The notes: generated from the sequence alone by a model not told the origin. A DNA stretch of 20,987 bases from JAATGA01 sp047605605 (GCA_047605605.1 JASGFG010000070.1:1-20987); one strand, 5' to 3'. Numbered from the stretch's first letter, positions 7,291 through 15,437 are shown. Translations and numbers: made by a program.

Positions 7291-7351
7291 CATCTTGGTC
7301 AAAATACCCCGGGGGTCCGAGGGCTGGCCCCCGGCCGTTTCCGTTGGAAAC
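7291..7351. repeat. Interspersed palindromic element, copy B, plus a second hairpin (between cbbT and cbbA)
   Basis: CATCTTGG (7291-7298) and CAAAATACCCC begin the element. The stem CCGAGGGC (7317-7324) pairs with GCCCCCGG (7327-7334) with one mismatch and a 2-nt loop, and CGTTTCC follows. Next to it is a separate perfect 6-bp hairpin, GTTTCC (7337-7342) with GGAAAC (7346-7351). In the mRNA both hairpins lie just after the cbbT stop and before the cbbA ribosome site. The order of blocks matches copies A and C. A role in processing or partial termination is inferred. Confidence 0.75.
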
Positions 7352-7360
7352 CAGGTCTGC

Positions 7361-9340
7361 TTACCGCCCGGCGATCATCTCTTTCGCCACCAGCGCCACC
7401 GCCTCGGCCGTGATGCCGAAACGTCGATAGAGTTCCGCCGCCGGGGCCGAGGCGCCGAACCCCGTCATCCCGACAAAATGATCCTCCGGCCGCAGCACCG
7501 CGTCCCATCCCATGCGGATCGCGGCCTCCACCCCGATGCGGGGGGCAGTGCCCAGAACCGCCCGGCGATAGGCGTCGGGCTGCGCCGCGAACAGCTCGAA
7601 CGAGGGGACGGAGACGACCGCCGCCCCGATCTCTTCCGCCGCCAGACGGTCGGCAGCGGCCATGGCGATTTCCACCTCGGACCCGGTGGCGATCAGCGTC
7701 ACATGCCGATCCCGCACCCAGCGAAGGACATAGGCCCCCTTTGCCGCCATGTTTTCGGCCGCGTCGCTGCGCAGCACCGGCAGGTTCTGCCGCGACAGGG
7801 CCAGCAGCACCGGGCGGTCGCGGGTGGCCATCGCGATTTCCCACGCCTCGGCGGTTTCCACCGCATCGCAGGGGCGCAGCACCGTCAGGTTCGGGATCGC
7901 CCGTAGCGAGGCGAGATGCTCGACCGGCTGATGCGTCGGCCCGTCCTCGCCCAGCCCGATGGAATCATGCGTCATGACAAAGACCGTCGGCACCCCCATC
8001 AGCGCGGCCAGCCGGATCGACGGGCGGCAATAATCGGCGAAGGCCAGGAAGGTGCCGCCATAGGGGCGGAACAGCCCGTGCAGCGCGATGCCGTTCATCG
8101 CCGCCGCCATCCCGTGTTCGCGGATGCCGTAATGGATATAGCGGCCCGTATAATCGCCGGGCGCGACGGCCTGCATCCCTCGGGTCCGCGTCAGGTTCGA
8201 TCCTGTAAGGTCTGCCGATCCGCCCACCGTAAAGGGCAGGGCTGCATTCACCACGGCCAGCGCCATCTCGCTGGCCTTGCGGGTGGCGACCTTGGGCTTT
8301 TCGACCAGAAGCTGCGCCTTGTGGGCGGCCATCGCCGCGGTCAGCGGCGTCGGATCGGCGCGCTGCGCCTCCAGAAAGGCGGCGCGGAGGGGGGAGGAGT
8401 CCAGCCGCGCCGCCCAGTCCGCGTGCGCCTTTGCACCGCGCGCGGCAATCCGGGCAAAGGCCGAATAGACCCCGGCCGGAATTTCAAACGGCGCATCGAA
8501 CCAGCCCAGATGCGCACGGGTCGCCGCGATCTCTTCGACGCCAAGGGGGGCGCCATGCACGTCATGCCCGCCCTGCTTGTTCGGTGCGCCACAGCCGATC
8601 AGCGTGCGGCAGGCGATCAGCGTCGGCCGGTCGCTTTCACGCGCCGTCGCAATCGCGGCCGCCACCTCTTCGGCATCATGGCCATCGCAGGCCAGCGTGT
8701 GCCAGCCGCTGGCGCGGAACCGCATCGCCTGGTCGATGCTGGTCGACAGATCGGTGTCGCCGTCGATGGTGATGCGGTTGTCGTCCCACAGCACGATCAG
8801 CCGGCTCAGCCGCAGATGGCCGGCAAGGTCGATGGCCTCCTGGCTGATGCCTTCCATCAGGCAGCCGTCGCCGGCGATCACCCAGGTATGGTGGTCGACC
8901 AGACCGGGAAAGCACGCCGCCGCCATGCGTTCTGCCAGCGCCATGCCCACGGCGGTGGCGATGCCCTGACCCAGCGGGCCGGTCGTGACCTCGACCCCCT
9001 GCGCATGGCCGTATTCCGGGTGGCCCGCCGTCCGCGCGCCCCATTGGCGAAAGGACTGGATCTGGTCCATCCCCATGTCAGAATAGCCCAGCAGGTGATT
9101 GACCGCATAAAGCAGCATCGAGCCATGCCCCGCCGACAGCACGAAGCGGTCGCGATCGGGCCAGTCATGCGCCCTGGGGTCCAGCTTGATGAAGCGGTTG
9201 AACAGCACCGCCGCCACATCCGCCATGCCCATCGGCATACCCGGATGGCCCGAGTTGGCCTTTTGCACCGCATCCATCGCCAGGGTGCGGATCGCATTGG
9301 CCATCAACCTTTCGTCGGCGATCATGGAATGGGTGTTCAT
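7361..9340 (-). CDS. cbbT: Transketolase
   Basis: This is a cytoplasmic thiamine-diphosphate enzyme (659 residues) transferring two-carbon units between sugar phosphates in the regeneration phase of the Calvin cycle. The pyrophosphate-binding half shows KANSGHPGMPMGMA (residues 28-40), LSAGHGSMLLY, HPEYG, TTGPLGQG, the ThDP/Mg motif GDGCLMEG (157-164) and Asn188 in LWDDNRI. The pyrimidine half shows FTVGGSADLTGSN, YIHYGIREHGMAAAMNG, FLAFADYCRPSIRLAALM, HDSIGLGEDGPTHQPVEHL and, near the C-terminus, GMTGFGASAPAAELYRRFGI. Length is standard. The ATG at 9340 has a GAGGGGG Shine-Dalgarno that overlaps the cbbP stop region (10-nt gap). It is probably one of two transketolases in the genome, this one dedicated to autotrophic growth by position. 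Confidence 0.97.
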   Translation of the reverse strand: MNTHSMIADERLMANAIRTLAMDAVQKANSGHPGMPMGMADVAAVLFNRFIKLDPRAHDWPDRDRFVLSAGHGSMLLYAVNHLLGYSDMGMDQIQSFRQWGARTAGHPEYGHAQGVEVTTGPLGQGIATAVGMALAERMAAACFPGLVDHHTWVIAGDGCLMEGISQEAIDLAGHLRLSRLIVLWDDNRITIDGDTDLSTSIDQAMRFRASGWHTLACDGHDAEEVAAAIATARESDRPTLIACRTLIGCGAPNKQGGHDVHGAPLGVEEIAATRAHLGWFDAPFEIPAGVYSAFARIAARGAKAHADWAARLDSSPLRAAFLEAQRADPTPLTAAMAAHKAQLLVEKPKVATRKASEMALAVVNAALPFTVGGSADLTGSNLTRTRGMQAVAPGDYTGRYIHYGIREHGMAAAMNGIALHGLFRPYGGTFLAFADYCRPSIRLAALMGVPTVFVMTHDSIGLGEDGPTHQPVEHLASLRAIPNLTVLRPCDAVETAEAWEIAMATRDRPVLLALSRQNLPVLRSDAAENMAAKGAYVLRWVRDRHVTLIATGSEVEIAMAAADRLAAEEIGAAVVSVPSFELFAAQPDAYRRAVLGTAPRIGVEAAIRMGWDAVLRPEDHFVGMTGFGASAPAAELYRRFGITAEAVALVAKEMIAGR

Positions 9341-9350
9341 GGTCGCCCCC

Positions 9351-10223
9351 TCAATGCCGTTTCTTCTGGTCGATCAGCCGCAGGATCAGCGGCGTCAGGA
9401 TCAGCTGCATCGCCAGATCCAGCTTGCCGCCGGGGATGACGATGGAATTCGCCCTGCTCATCCACGACCCCTGGATCATCTGGGTCAGATAGGGAAAGTC
9501 GATGCCCCGGGGCGACTTGAACCGGATCACCACCAGGCTTTCATCCGCCGTGGGAATCCACCGCGCGATGAACGGGTTCGACGTATCGACCACCGGCACC
9601 CGTTGAAAGTTGATGTCGGTCTCGGTGAACTGGGGCGTGATGCAATGCACATAGGCGTGCATCCGGCGCAGGATCACATCCGTCACCGCCTCGGTCGAAT
9701 AGCCCCGCGTCGCGCGGTCGCGGTGGATCTTCTGTATCCATTCCAGGTTGATCACCGGCACCACGCCGATCTTCAGATCGGCAAAGCGGGCGATGGAAAC
9801 CTCGTTGTTCACCACCGCGCCATGCAGCCCTTCGTAGAACAGCAGGTCGCTGCCGTCCTCGAACGGCGCCCAGTCGGTAAAGGTGCCGGGGCGGGCGCCA
9901 TAGGCAACCGCCTCTTTCTCGTCATGCACATAATGGCGGGTGCGGCCCTTGCCGGTTTCGCCATAGTCGCGGAACACCCGCTCCAGCTCCACCAGCTCAT
10001 TCGCCTCGTAGGAGAAGTGCGAGAAAGTCATGTCCCCCGCCGCCGTGCGCCGGGCCAGTTCGGCCTTCATCGCCTCGCGGTCATGGCGGTGAAAGGCGTC
10101 GCCCTCGATGGAGACGGCGCGGATGCCCTCGCGGCGGAAGATCTGGTCGAAGGTGTGCTTGACCGTGGTGGTGCCCGCGCCGGACGATCCGGTGACAGAG
10201 ATGATGGGATGGCGAACGCTCAT
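9351..10223 (-). CDS. cbbP: Phosphoribulokinase
   Basis: This ATP-dependent kinase (290 residues) makes ribulose-1,5-bisphosphate, the RuBisCO substrate; with RuBisCO it is one of the two enzymes unique to the Calvin cycle. The P-loop GSSGAGTTT is at residues 12-20, followed by VSIEGDAFHRHDR, FSHFSYEANELVELE, LFYEGLHGAVV (catalytic/Walker B region), LEWIQKIHRD and the C-terminal PGGKLDLAMQLILTPLILRL. Its length and lack of redox-cysteine inserts mark it as the bacterial octameric class, which is typically activated by NADH; that regulation is family knowledge, not visible here. The ATG overlaps the cbbF TGA (ATGA), implying coupled translation. It ends 10 nt before cbbT. Confidence 0.98.
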   Translation of the reverse strand: MSVRHPIISVTGSSGAGTTTVKHTFDQIFRREGIRAVSIEGDAFHRHDREAMKAELARRTAAGDMTFSHFSYEANELVELERVFRDYGETGKGRTRHYVHDEKEAVAYGARPGTFTDWAPFEDGSDLLFYEGLHGAVVNNEVSIARFADLKIGVVPVINLEWIQKIHRDRATRGYSTEAVTDVILRRMHAYVHCITPQFTETDINFQRVPVVDTSNPFIARWIPTADESLVVIRFKSPRGIDFPYLTQMIQGSWMSRANSIVIPGGKLDLAMQLILTPLILRLIDQKKRH

Positions 10224-11239
10224 GGCCTCTGGCTCCTGAACAGGCCGCGGCTTCCGAAAAGCGCGGCGGTCTCGGCTTCGGGAAGGTCGTGATAGGCCGA
10301 CACGCGCGCCACATTGTCGGCCGAACCAAAGACAAAGGGCGTGCGGTCGTGCAGGCTGGCAGGAATACGGTCCAGCAGACGGTCGATGCCGTCGGTCGCG
10401 GCGCCGCCCGCCTGTTCCACCAGAAAGGCGATGGGGGCGCATTCATAGAGATAGCGCAGCCGCCCCCGCTCATACCCCTTGCGGGCGTCCGAAGGATAAA
10501 GGAACACCCCGCCCCGCGTCAGGATGCGATGGGTTTCCGCCACCAGCGAGGCTATCCAGCGCATGTTGAAGTTCCGTTCCCGCGGCCCCTCGACCCCGGC
10601 CACGCAATCGTCGACCCAAGCCCGCACCGGCCGCGTCCAGTGGCGGTAGTTCGAGGCGTTGATCGCGAATTCCCAGGACTTGCGCGGAATGACGGACAGG
10701 GTTTCGACCAGATGAAAGCTGCCGCTTTCCGGGTCCAGCAGATATTTCTGCACGCCCGCCCCAAAGCTGAGCATCAGGCAGCATTGCGGGCCATAGATCG
10801 CATAGCCCGCGCCCAGCAGATCGCGTCCGGGGCGCAGAAAGCTGTCCTCGGCCGTCTCGCCCGCCGCAAAGATCGCGAAGATGGACCCGATGGAGACATT
10901 CACCGCGATGTTGGACGACCCGTCCAGCGGGTCGATCGCCAGCGCCAGGGTTCCCGCAGGGTTCAGTTCCAGAATGCCGTCCTGTTCTTCGGACGCCAGA
11001 AACCGGATCGCGGAGTCTTGCAGCGCGATGCGGAATGCCTCATCCGCGATCACGTCCAGCGCCTTTTGCGTATCGCCATCGGCATTCGCGCCGGCGGTAT
11101 CGCCATGCAGGCTTTCCTCCAGCCCGCCCCGTGCGATGCGCCGCGAAAGCAGGGCGACCACCCGCGCGATCCGCTCGACAACATCCTGATAAGCGGCCGG
11201 AATCGGTGATTCCGGCGCGACGAGCCTTGCATCCCTCAC
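10220..11239 (-). CDS. cbbF: Class I fructose-1,6-bisphosphatase (probably also sedoheptulose-1,7-bisphosphatase)
   Basis: This Mg-dependent phosphatase (339 residues) regenerates fructose-6-phosphate and, in many bacteria, sedoheptulose-7-phosphate. Motifs are LASEEQD (metal-binding Glu), LALAIDPLDGSSN (metal-binding Asps), and GGVFLYPSDARKGYERGRLRYLYECAPIAFLVEQAGG near the C-terminus, all class I. The DPLDGSSN motif is followed by IAVN where I expect IDVN or IDTN in many homologues. The start is GTG at 11239, supported by a strong Shine-Dalgarno (GGGGGAGGAG) 5 nt upstream. It is the first gene of the cbb operon, divergent from cbbR across 100 bp, so its promoter should be the CbbR-activated one. 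Its stop overlaps the cbbP start. Confidence 0.95.
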   Translation of the reverse strand: MRDARLVAPESPIPAAYQDVVERIARVVALLSRRIARGGLEESLHGDTAGANADGDTQKALDVIADEAFRIALQDSAIRFLASEEQDGILELNPAGTLALAIDPLDGSSNIAVNVSIGSIFAIFAAGETAEDSFLRPGRDLLGAGYAIYGPQCCLMLSFGAGVQKYLLDPESGSFHLVETLSVIPRKSWEFAINASNYRHWTRPVRAWVDDCVAGVEGPRERNFNMRWIASLVAETHRILTRGGVFLYPSDARKGYERGRLRYLYECAPIAFLVEQAGGAATDGIDRLLDRIPASLHDRTPFVFGSADNVARVSAYHDLPEAETAALFGSRGLFRSQRP

Positions 11240-11339
11240 GGCGGCTCCTCCCCCGATGGCAATGCTGATGATTGGACCTTGCCGGAATCTCGGCTTCGTG
11301 GAAATTTAATTAGATCGAAGAAAGATTCGGAAAATCTGA
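11240..11339. promoter_or_regulatory. cbbR-cbbF divergent control region, probable CbbR operator
   Basis: This is a 100-bp gap with an AT-rich core (11301-11340) that stands out in GC-rich DNA. Within it are AGATT (11323-11327) paired with AATCT (11333-11337), a TTC-N9-GAA dyad with T-N11-A spacing (11326-11340) that touches the cbbR start codon, an imperfect palindrome ATTTAATTAGAT (11304-11315), and CTTCG (11294-11298) paired with CGAAG (11316-11320). LysR-type regulators bind T-N11-A dyads between divergent genes, so CbbR binding here is likely. I could not assign -10/-35 boxes or pick the true site. Confidence 0.6.
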
Positions 11340-12266
11340 ATGCCACGCCTTGACGCCGTTACGCTCCGCCAGCTTCGCGCGCTGGTCGCAGTGGCCGAAA
11401 CCGGGTCGATCACCGGCGCGGCCGAACGCATGGGCCTTTCCCCGCCGGCCGTTCACGCCCAGATCCGCAATCTGGAAACCGCGCTGGCCGTGCCCCTGAT
11501 CGAGCGGGTTTCCATCGGCACCGGATCGCGCCCCACGGCCGAGGCGCACCTTGTGCTGGAGGCGTCGCGCCGCGTCGACATCGCATTGCAGGTCTGTGTC
11601 ACGCAGATCGCGGCGTTGAAGGCGGGGCACGCGGGGCGGGTGACGCTGGGCGTGGTGTCGACGGCAAAGTATTTCGCACCACGGCTGGTTGCGCGACTGA
11701 AAAGCCTTTGTCCGGGCGTCGAGGTCAGCCTGCGGGAAGCCAACCGCGAAGGCATCGTTTCGGATCTTGAACGCCGCTCGATCGACCTTGCGATCATGGG
11801 GCGCCCCCCCCGCCAGCCCGAAGTCGCCGCCACCGCGGTCGGCCCGCATCCCCATGGCCTGATCGCGCCGCCCGACCATCCCCTTGCCCGGCGCCCCGTC
11901 ACGGTGGACGACCTGATCGACCAGCCGATGATCAGCCGCGAGGAAGGGTCGGGCACCCGCATCCTGATGACCCGCTATCTGGACAGCCAGGCCGAGGGAC
12001 GGGTGTTCGACCTGACCGTCATGGGCTCGAACGAGACGATCAAGCAGGCCGTCATGGCGGGTCTCGGCCTTGCCTTCCTGTCGCTGCATACGGTGACGGA
12101 AGAGTTGCGGCAGGGGCGCCTTGTCACCCTGGCCGCGCCGGGGCTGCCGCTGATCCGGCAGTGGTTTCTGGTTCACCCCGTGTCAGACCGGCTTTCACCG
12201 GCTGCCGCGACCATCCATGACACGATCCTGTCACTGGACGGGTCGTTCCTTCCCGCCCTGCCGTGA
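11340..12266 (+). CDS. cbbR: LysR-family transcriptional regulator CbbR
   Basis: This LysR-type regulator (308 residues) is expected to activate the divergent cbb operon, with metabolites such as ribulose bisphosphate acting as coinducers in known CbbR proteins. The N-terminal winged HTH is LRQLRALVAVAETGSITGAAERMGLSPPAVHAQIRNLE (about residues 9-46). The effector domain starts near GRVTLGVVSTAKYFAPRLVARL, and TAKYF is typical of CbbR-type proteins. Further family segments are DLAIMGRPP, PDHPLA, REEGSGTR and GSNETIKQAVMAGLGLAFLSLHTV. Position is the strongest evidence: it is divergent from cbbF, the usual arrangement. The ATG at 11340 overlaps a candidate operator, suggesting autoregulation. 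It converges on the AraC-type gene with only 9 bp between stops and no visible terminator. Confidence 0.92.
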   Translation: MPRLDAVTLRQLRALVAVAETGSITGAAERMGLSPPAVHAQIRNLETALAVPLIERVSIGTGSRPTAEAHLVLEASRRVDIALQVCVTQIAALKAGHAGRVTLGVVSTAKYFAPRLVARLKSLCPGVEVSLREANREGIVSDLERRSIDLAIMGRPPRQPEVAATAVGPHPHGLIAPPDHPLARRPVTVDDLIDQPMISREEGSGTRILMTRYLDSQAEGRVFDLTVMGSNETIKQAVMAGLGLAFLSLHTVTEELRQGRLVTLAAPGLPLIRQWFLVHPVSDRLSPAAATIHDTILSLDGSFLPALP

Positions 12267-12275
12267 CCGTTTCCG

Positions 12276-13151
12276 TCAGAGTTGACGTGCGGCACCGTTC
12301 GGCCGGCGAATGAACCGGGGCGGAACGCCGTATTCCCGCTTGAAGGCGGTGCTGAAATTGGCCGGGCTGGAATAGCCCGCGATGAATGCCGCCTGTGCGA
12401 TGCTGGCCCGCCCCTGACGCAGTGCGGTGGCGGCCGCCTCGAACCGCTGATTGCGGATGAAATCCCCCGGACCGCAGCCCAGGCTTTCACGGCACAGCCT
12501 TTGCAGACTGCGCAGGCCGATGCCGCAGGCCCGCGCGATCTGCTCGGGGGCAAGATCGCGCTCGGACATGTGGGCAAGGATATATGCGCGGACCTGTTCC
12601 AGCTTGAGGTTCCCTGGCGCGGACTGCGGGGCGGCATCGCCACACCGCGCCATTTCCGACAGGGCCAGCCGATAAAGCTCGATCCCGCGCGCCATGCGCA
12701 GCAGGGGTTCGTGCTGGACCTGCGCCCCCTTGCCGGGGTCATTGGCGACAAGCTCTCCGGCCAGGGCGACCATGGCGGGCGATGGCGTCCATTGGCAGAG
12801 CGCCATATGGCCGGAAGGCGCGGGCGCATTCGATCCCGCCTGACAGCATCCGTCAAGCCAGTCGGGATCAGTCGCCACGGAAATCTTGGACAGTGGGCTT
12901 CCCTGATTTTCCAGATATTCCAGCATGACGGGGCGTTCGAGCCGCATCATGAAAGCCTTGGGGCCGGGCGCCGATCCCGTCGTCGAAAGGACAATTTCAC
13001 GCCCGTCCAGCAGAAATCGCTGGTGCCCGCTCAGCAGGACCAGCAGCATCTGCTTGGGCTGCACAACCTGCGGACCCGGTGCCTGCACGCCATCGACGGG
13101 CCTGTGCAACACCCCGACCCGGAAGTTTCCCGGAAACCGATCAACGGCCAT
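12276..13151 (-). CDS. AraC-family regulator, probable activator of siderophore uptake genes
   Basis: This AraC/XylS-type regulator has 291 residues. The C-terminal third holds the double HTH: LAPEQIARACGIGLRSLQRL, then SIAQAAFIAGYSSPANFSTA followed by FKREYGVPPRFIRR, the family signature. The N-terminal ~180 residues resemble the ligand-sensing half of PchR/RhrA-like regulators only loosely (FLLDGREIVLSTTGSAPGPKAFMMRLERPVML), so the effector is unknown. The start at 13151 is chosen because the frame further upstream would run into the divergent receptor gene; ribosome-site support is weak (a G-rich run only). Divergence from a TonB-dependent siderophore receptor suggests it senses an iron-siderophore complex and activates the receptor-esterase operon, as PchR does for FptA. 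That role is inferred from context. Confidence 0.8.
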   Translation of the reverse strand: MAVDRFPGNFRVGVLHRPVDGVQAPGPQVVQPKQMLLVLLSGHQRFLLDGREIVLSTTGSAPGPKAFMMRLERPVMLEYLENQGSPLSKISVATDPDWLDGCCQAGSNAPAPSGHMALCQWTPSPAMVALAGELVANDPGKGAQVQHEPLLRMARGIELYRLALSEMARCGDAAPQSAPGNLKLEQVRAYILAHMSERDLAPEQIARACGIGLRSLQRLCRESLGCGPGDFIRNQRFEAAATALRQGRASIAQAAFIAGYSSPANFSTAFKREYGVPPRFIRRPNGAARQL

Positions 13152-13189
13152 CCCCGCCCCCTGCCCCTGCAACCGACTTGCGCGCAAAC

Positions 13190-13272
13190 AACTTTGTCGC
13201 TGTCGCAAAGTTTCCGGCCATCGCGGCCGCGTGATGCAGTCCTTATAATACCCGTGTAAAATACTCAAGTAT
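13190..13272 (+). promoter_or_regulatory. Control region of the siderophore receptor operon
   Basis: Within the 171-bp divergent gap (13152-13322) there is a perfect 7-bp inverted repeat, AACTTTG (13190-13196) and CAAAGTT (13206-13212), with a 9-nt spacer. A consensus -10 TATAAT lies at 13244-13249 but has no recognisable -35 (TCGCGG at the expected spot), which fits an activator-dependent promoter with the repeat near -55. A second short palindrome, ATACTCAAGTAT, lies at 13261-13272 around or just after the predicted start of transcription and could be a repressor site. No good Fur box was recognised. The receptor ribosome site is AAGGGA shortly before 13323. Confidence 0.5.
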
Positions 13273-13322
13273 CCGCCCGGCATCGCACCGGACGGAATGA
13301 TATTGCAGAAGGGACACACCAG

Positions 13323-15437
13323 ATGGCCGGCACCGCCTCCATTCGCGGTTTTTTGCTGACGACGACGATCTGGGCCGGGCTGGCAGGGCTGGCCATGGCG
13401 CAAGAAACCACCGGCGACGTGACCGTGCTGGACCCCATCACGCTCAAGGCGCAGCGCGCGCAGGGCTATGACGCCAAAAGCTCGACTGCGGGCACCAAGA
13501 CCTCGACCCCGCTGGCCGAAACGCCGGCCACCATCTCGGTCGTGACGGCGCAGCAGATGGAAGATCAGGCGGTCACGTCGGTCGCGCAGGCCCTGCGCTA
13601 TACGCCCGGCGTGTCGGCGGAATACCGCGGCGCGTCGAACATCTCGGACGAAATCTATGTCCGGGGCTTTGGCTATGTGCCGCGCTATGTCGACGGGCTG
13701 GTGTTCAGCGGTTCGGGCCAGCAGATCGACCCGTGGATCCTGGACGATGTGGCGGTGATCAAGGGGCCGGCCTCGCTGCTTTATGGCCAGTCCAGCCCCG
13801 GCGGGATGGTGGATTCCACCACCAAGAAGGCCGATGGCAGCACGATCAACCGGCTTGGCTTTACCACCGGGTCACAGGCCCGTCTGGGCGGGCGGTTTGA
13901 CTTTGCCGCCCCGATTGCGGGAACCGATCTGTCGTGGCGTGTCGTCGGTCTGGCGGAAAAGGCCGACACGCAGGAAAAGGGGCTTCAGACCCGCCGCCTG
14001 ACCCTTGCCCCGTCGCTGCAATGGAAACCGACGGATGCGACCACGCTGACCGTCTATGGCATGTATCAGCGCGAACCGGATGCGGGCTATCGCAACTTCC
14101 GCGAATATCTCGGCACGGTCGAGCCGACGTCCTACGGCTATATCCCGGCTGACTTCCTGGTCGGCGACCCCGACTTCGAGCGGTCCGAGCGGACGGCCCA
14201 CAGCCTTGGCTATTCGATCGAGCACAGGTTCGACGACACCACCACCTTCCGCCAGAAGGCGCGCGTTTCCTCGGGCGACTGGTATCAGCGCACGCTGGTC
14301 TGGGGATCGCTGGCCGCCGACGAACGCACGATCAGCCGCACCGTGACCGAAAGCTGGTCCGAAACCGATCAGGCCACCATCGACAACCAGGTCGAGAAAC
14401 GGCTGAGCTTTGGTGGCGCCGAACACGTCATCCTGGCGGGCGTCGACATCCAGTATACCAAGTCGGACAGCCGCAGCACCTATGGCGCCTCGGCCCCGTC
14501 GATCGACTGGACGAACCCGGTCTATGGCACGGCATTCACCCCCGGCACACCGCGCGGCACCAGCGATTCCACCTCTCGCGTGCGGCAGACGGGGGTTTAC
14601 CTGCAAGACCAGGCGACATGGGGCAACCTGCATGTGCAGGCGGGCCTGCGCTATGACTGGGCCAAGAACGACACCACCGACCACATTGCCGGCACCCGCG
14701 TCAAATACGACAGCGAGGCGCTGACGGGCCGGATCGGCGCGCTTTACGAAATGCCCAACGGCTTTTCGCCCTATATCAGCTATTCGACCTCGTTCGAGCC
14801 TGTGACCCAGACGCCCGGCGCGGGGCAGGACCCCTTCGATCCGACCGAGGGCAAGCAGCTTGAAGTCGGCGTGAAATGGGTAAATCCCGATGACACGCTG
14901 ATGGTCACCGCCTCGGTCTACGACCTGCGCCAGACCAACGTGCTGAAGTATGACAGCGCCACCGCCCTTTACGAACAGATCGGCGAGATCCGCAGCCGCG
15001 GATTTGAACTGGAAGGCCGGGGCCAGATCACCCAGGCCTTCTCGCTGATCGGGTCGTATTCCTACAACGACTCGCGGATCACGAAATCGACAATCCCGAC
15101 CGAGATCGGCTATCACAACGACCGCGTGCCGCGGCATCAGGCGTCGCTCTGGGGCAAGTATGAATTTGAAAGCGGCTGGGATGTGGGCCTTGGCGTGCGC
15201 TACATCGGCAAAAGCTGGGCGCGGTCCAACGCCTTCACCGTGCCGGGCGCAACGCTGGTCGATGCCTCCATCGGCTATGACTTCGGCAAGATGGACGGCC
15301 GATATGACGGGCTGCACGGCCAGTTGAACGTATCGAACCTTTTCGACAAGTTCTATACGGCCTCCTGCGCCAGCCGCTATGCCTGCTTCATCGGCAACGA
15401 GCGAACGATCACCGCATCGCTGGACTACGAATGGTAA
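13323..15437 (+). CDS. TonB-dependent siderophore receptor
   Basis: This is an outer-membrane iron-siderophore transporter of 704 residues. The signal peptide is residues 1-26 with a likely cut after LAMA. The plug domain (about 55-165) has ATISVVTAQQMEDQAVTSVAQALRYTPGV, DEIYVRGFG, YVDGLVFSG, DDVAVIKGPASLLYGQSSPGGMVDSTTK. The remainder is a beta-barrel with alternating aromatic strands (SPYISYSTSFEPV, LEVGVKWVN, LIGSYSYNDSRIT, LNVSNLFDKFYTASC) and a C-terminal tryptophan (LDYEW). It belongs to the FhuA/FpvA-like siderophore receptor family. There is no ~80-residue N-terminal signalling domain, so it does not use a FecI/FecR-type surface signal; the divergent AraC protein probably regulates it. 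The exact siderophore is not readable, but the downstream Fes-like esterase suggests a catecholate triester. Its last codons overlap the esterase start. Confidence 0.95.
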   Translation: MAGTASIRGFLLTTTIWAGLAGLAMAQETTGDVTVLDPITLKAQRAQGYDAKSSTAGTKTSTPLAETPATISVVTAQQMEDQAVTSVAQALRYTPGVSAEYRGASNISDEIYVRGFGYVPRYVDGLVFSGSGQQIDPWILDDVAVIKGPASLLYGQSSPGGMVDSTTKKADGSTINRLGFTTGSQARLGGRFDFAAPIAGTDLSWRVVGLAEKADTQEKGLQTRRLTLAPSLQWKPTDATTLTVYGMYQREPDAGYRNFREYLGTVEPTSYGYIPADFLVGDPDFERSERTAHSLGYSIEHRFDDTTTFRQKARVSSGDWYQRTLVWGSLAADERTISRTVTESWSETDQATIDNQVEKRLSFGGAEHVILAGVDIQYTKSDSRSTYGASAPSIDWTNPVYGTAFTPGTPRGTSDSTSRVRQTGVYLQDQATWGNLHVQAGLRYDWAKNDTTDHIAGTRVKYDSEALTGRIGALYEMPNGFSPYISYSTSFEPVTQTPGAGQDPFDPTEGKQLEVGVKWVNPDDTLMVTASVYDLRQTNVLKYDSATALYEQIGEIRSRGFELEGRGQITQAFSLIGSYSYNDSRITKSTIPTEIGYHNDRVPRHQASLWGKYEFESGWDVGLGVRYIGKSWARSNAFTVPGATLVDASIGYDFGKMDGRYDGLHGQLNVSNLFDKFYTASCASRYACFIGNERTITASLDYEW

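Noticed and set aside
13244..13322. Fur box near the receptor promoter
   Set aside because: No stretch resembles the GATAATGAT-type repeats well enough; the short palindrome at 13261-13272 is too weak to name.
13152..13403. Longer AraC regulator starting at 13403
   Set aside because: This would overlap the divergent receptor start and its promoter, and the extra residues do not look like a sensor domain.
13872..15317. Long minus-strand open frame inside the siderophore receptor gene
   Set aside because: It is a shadow of the receptor coding sequence in GC-rich DNA; composition is His/Arg/Gly/Val-rich with no recognisable domain.
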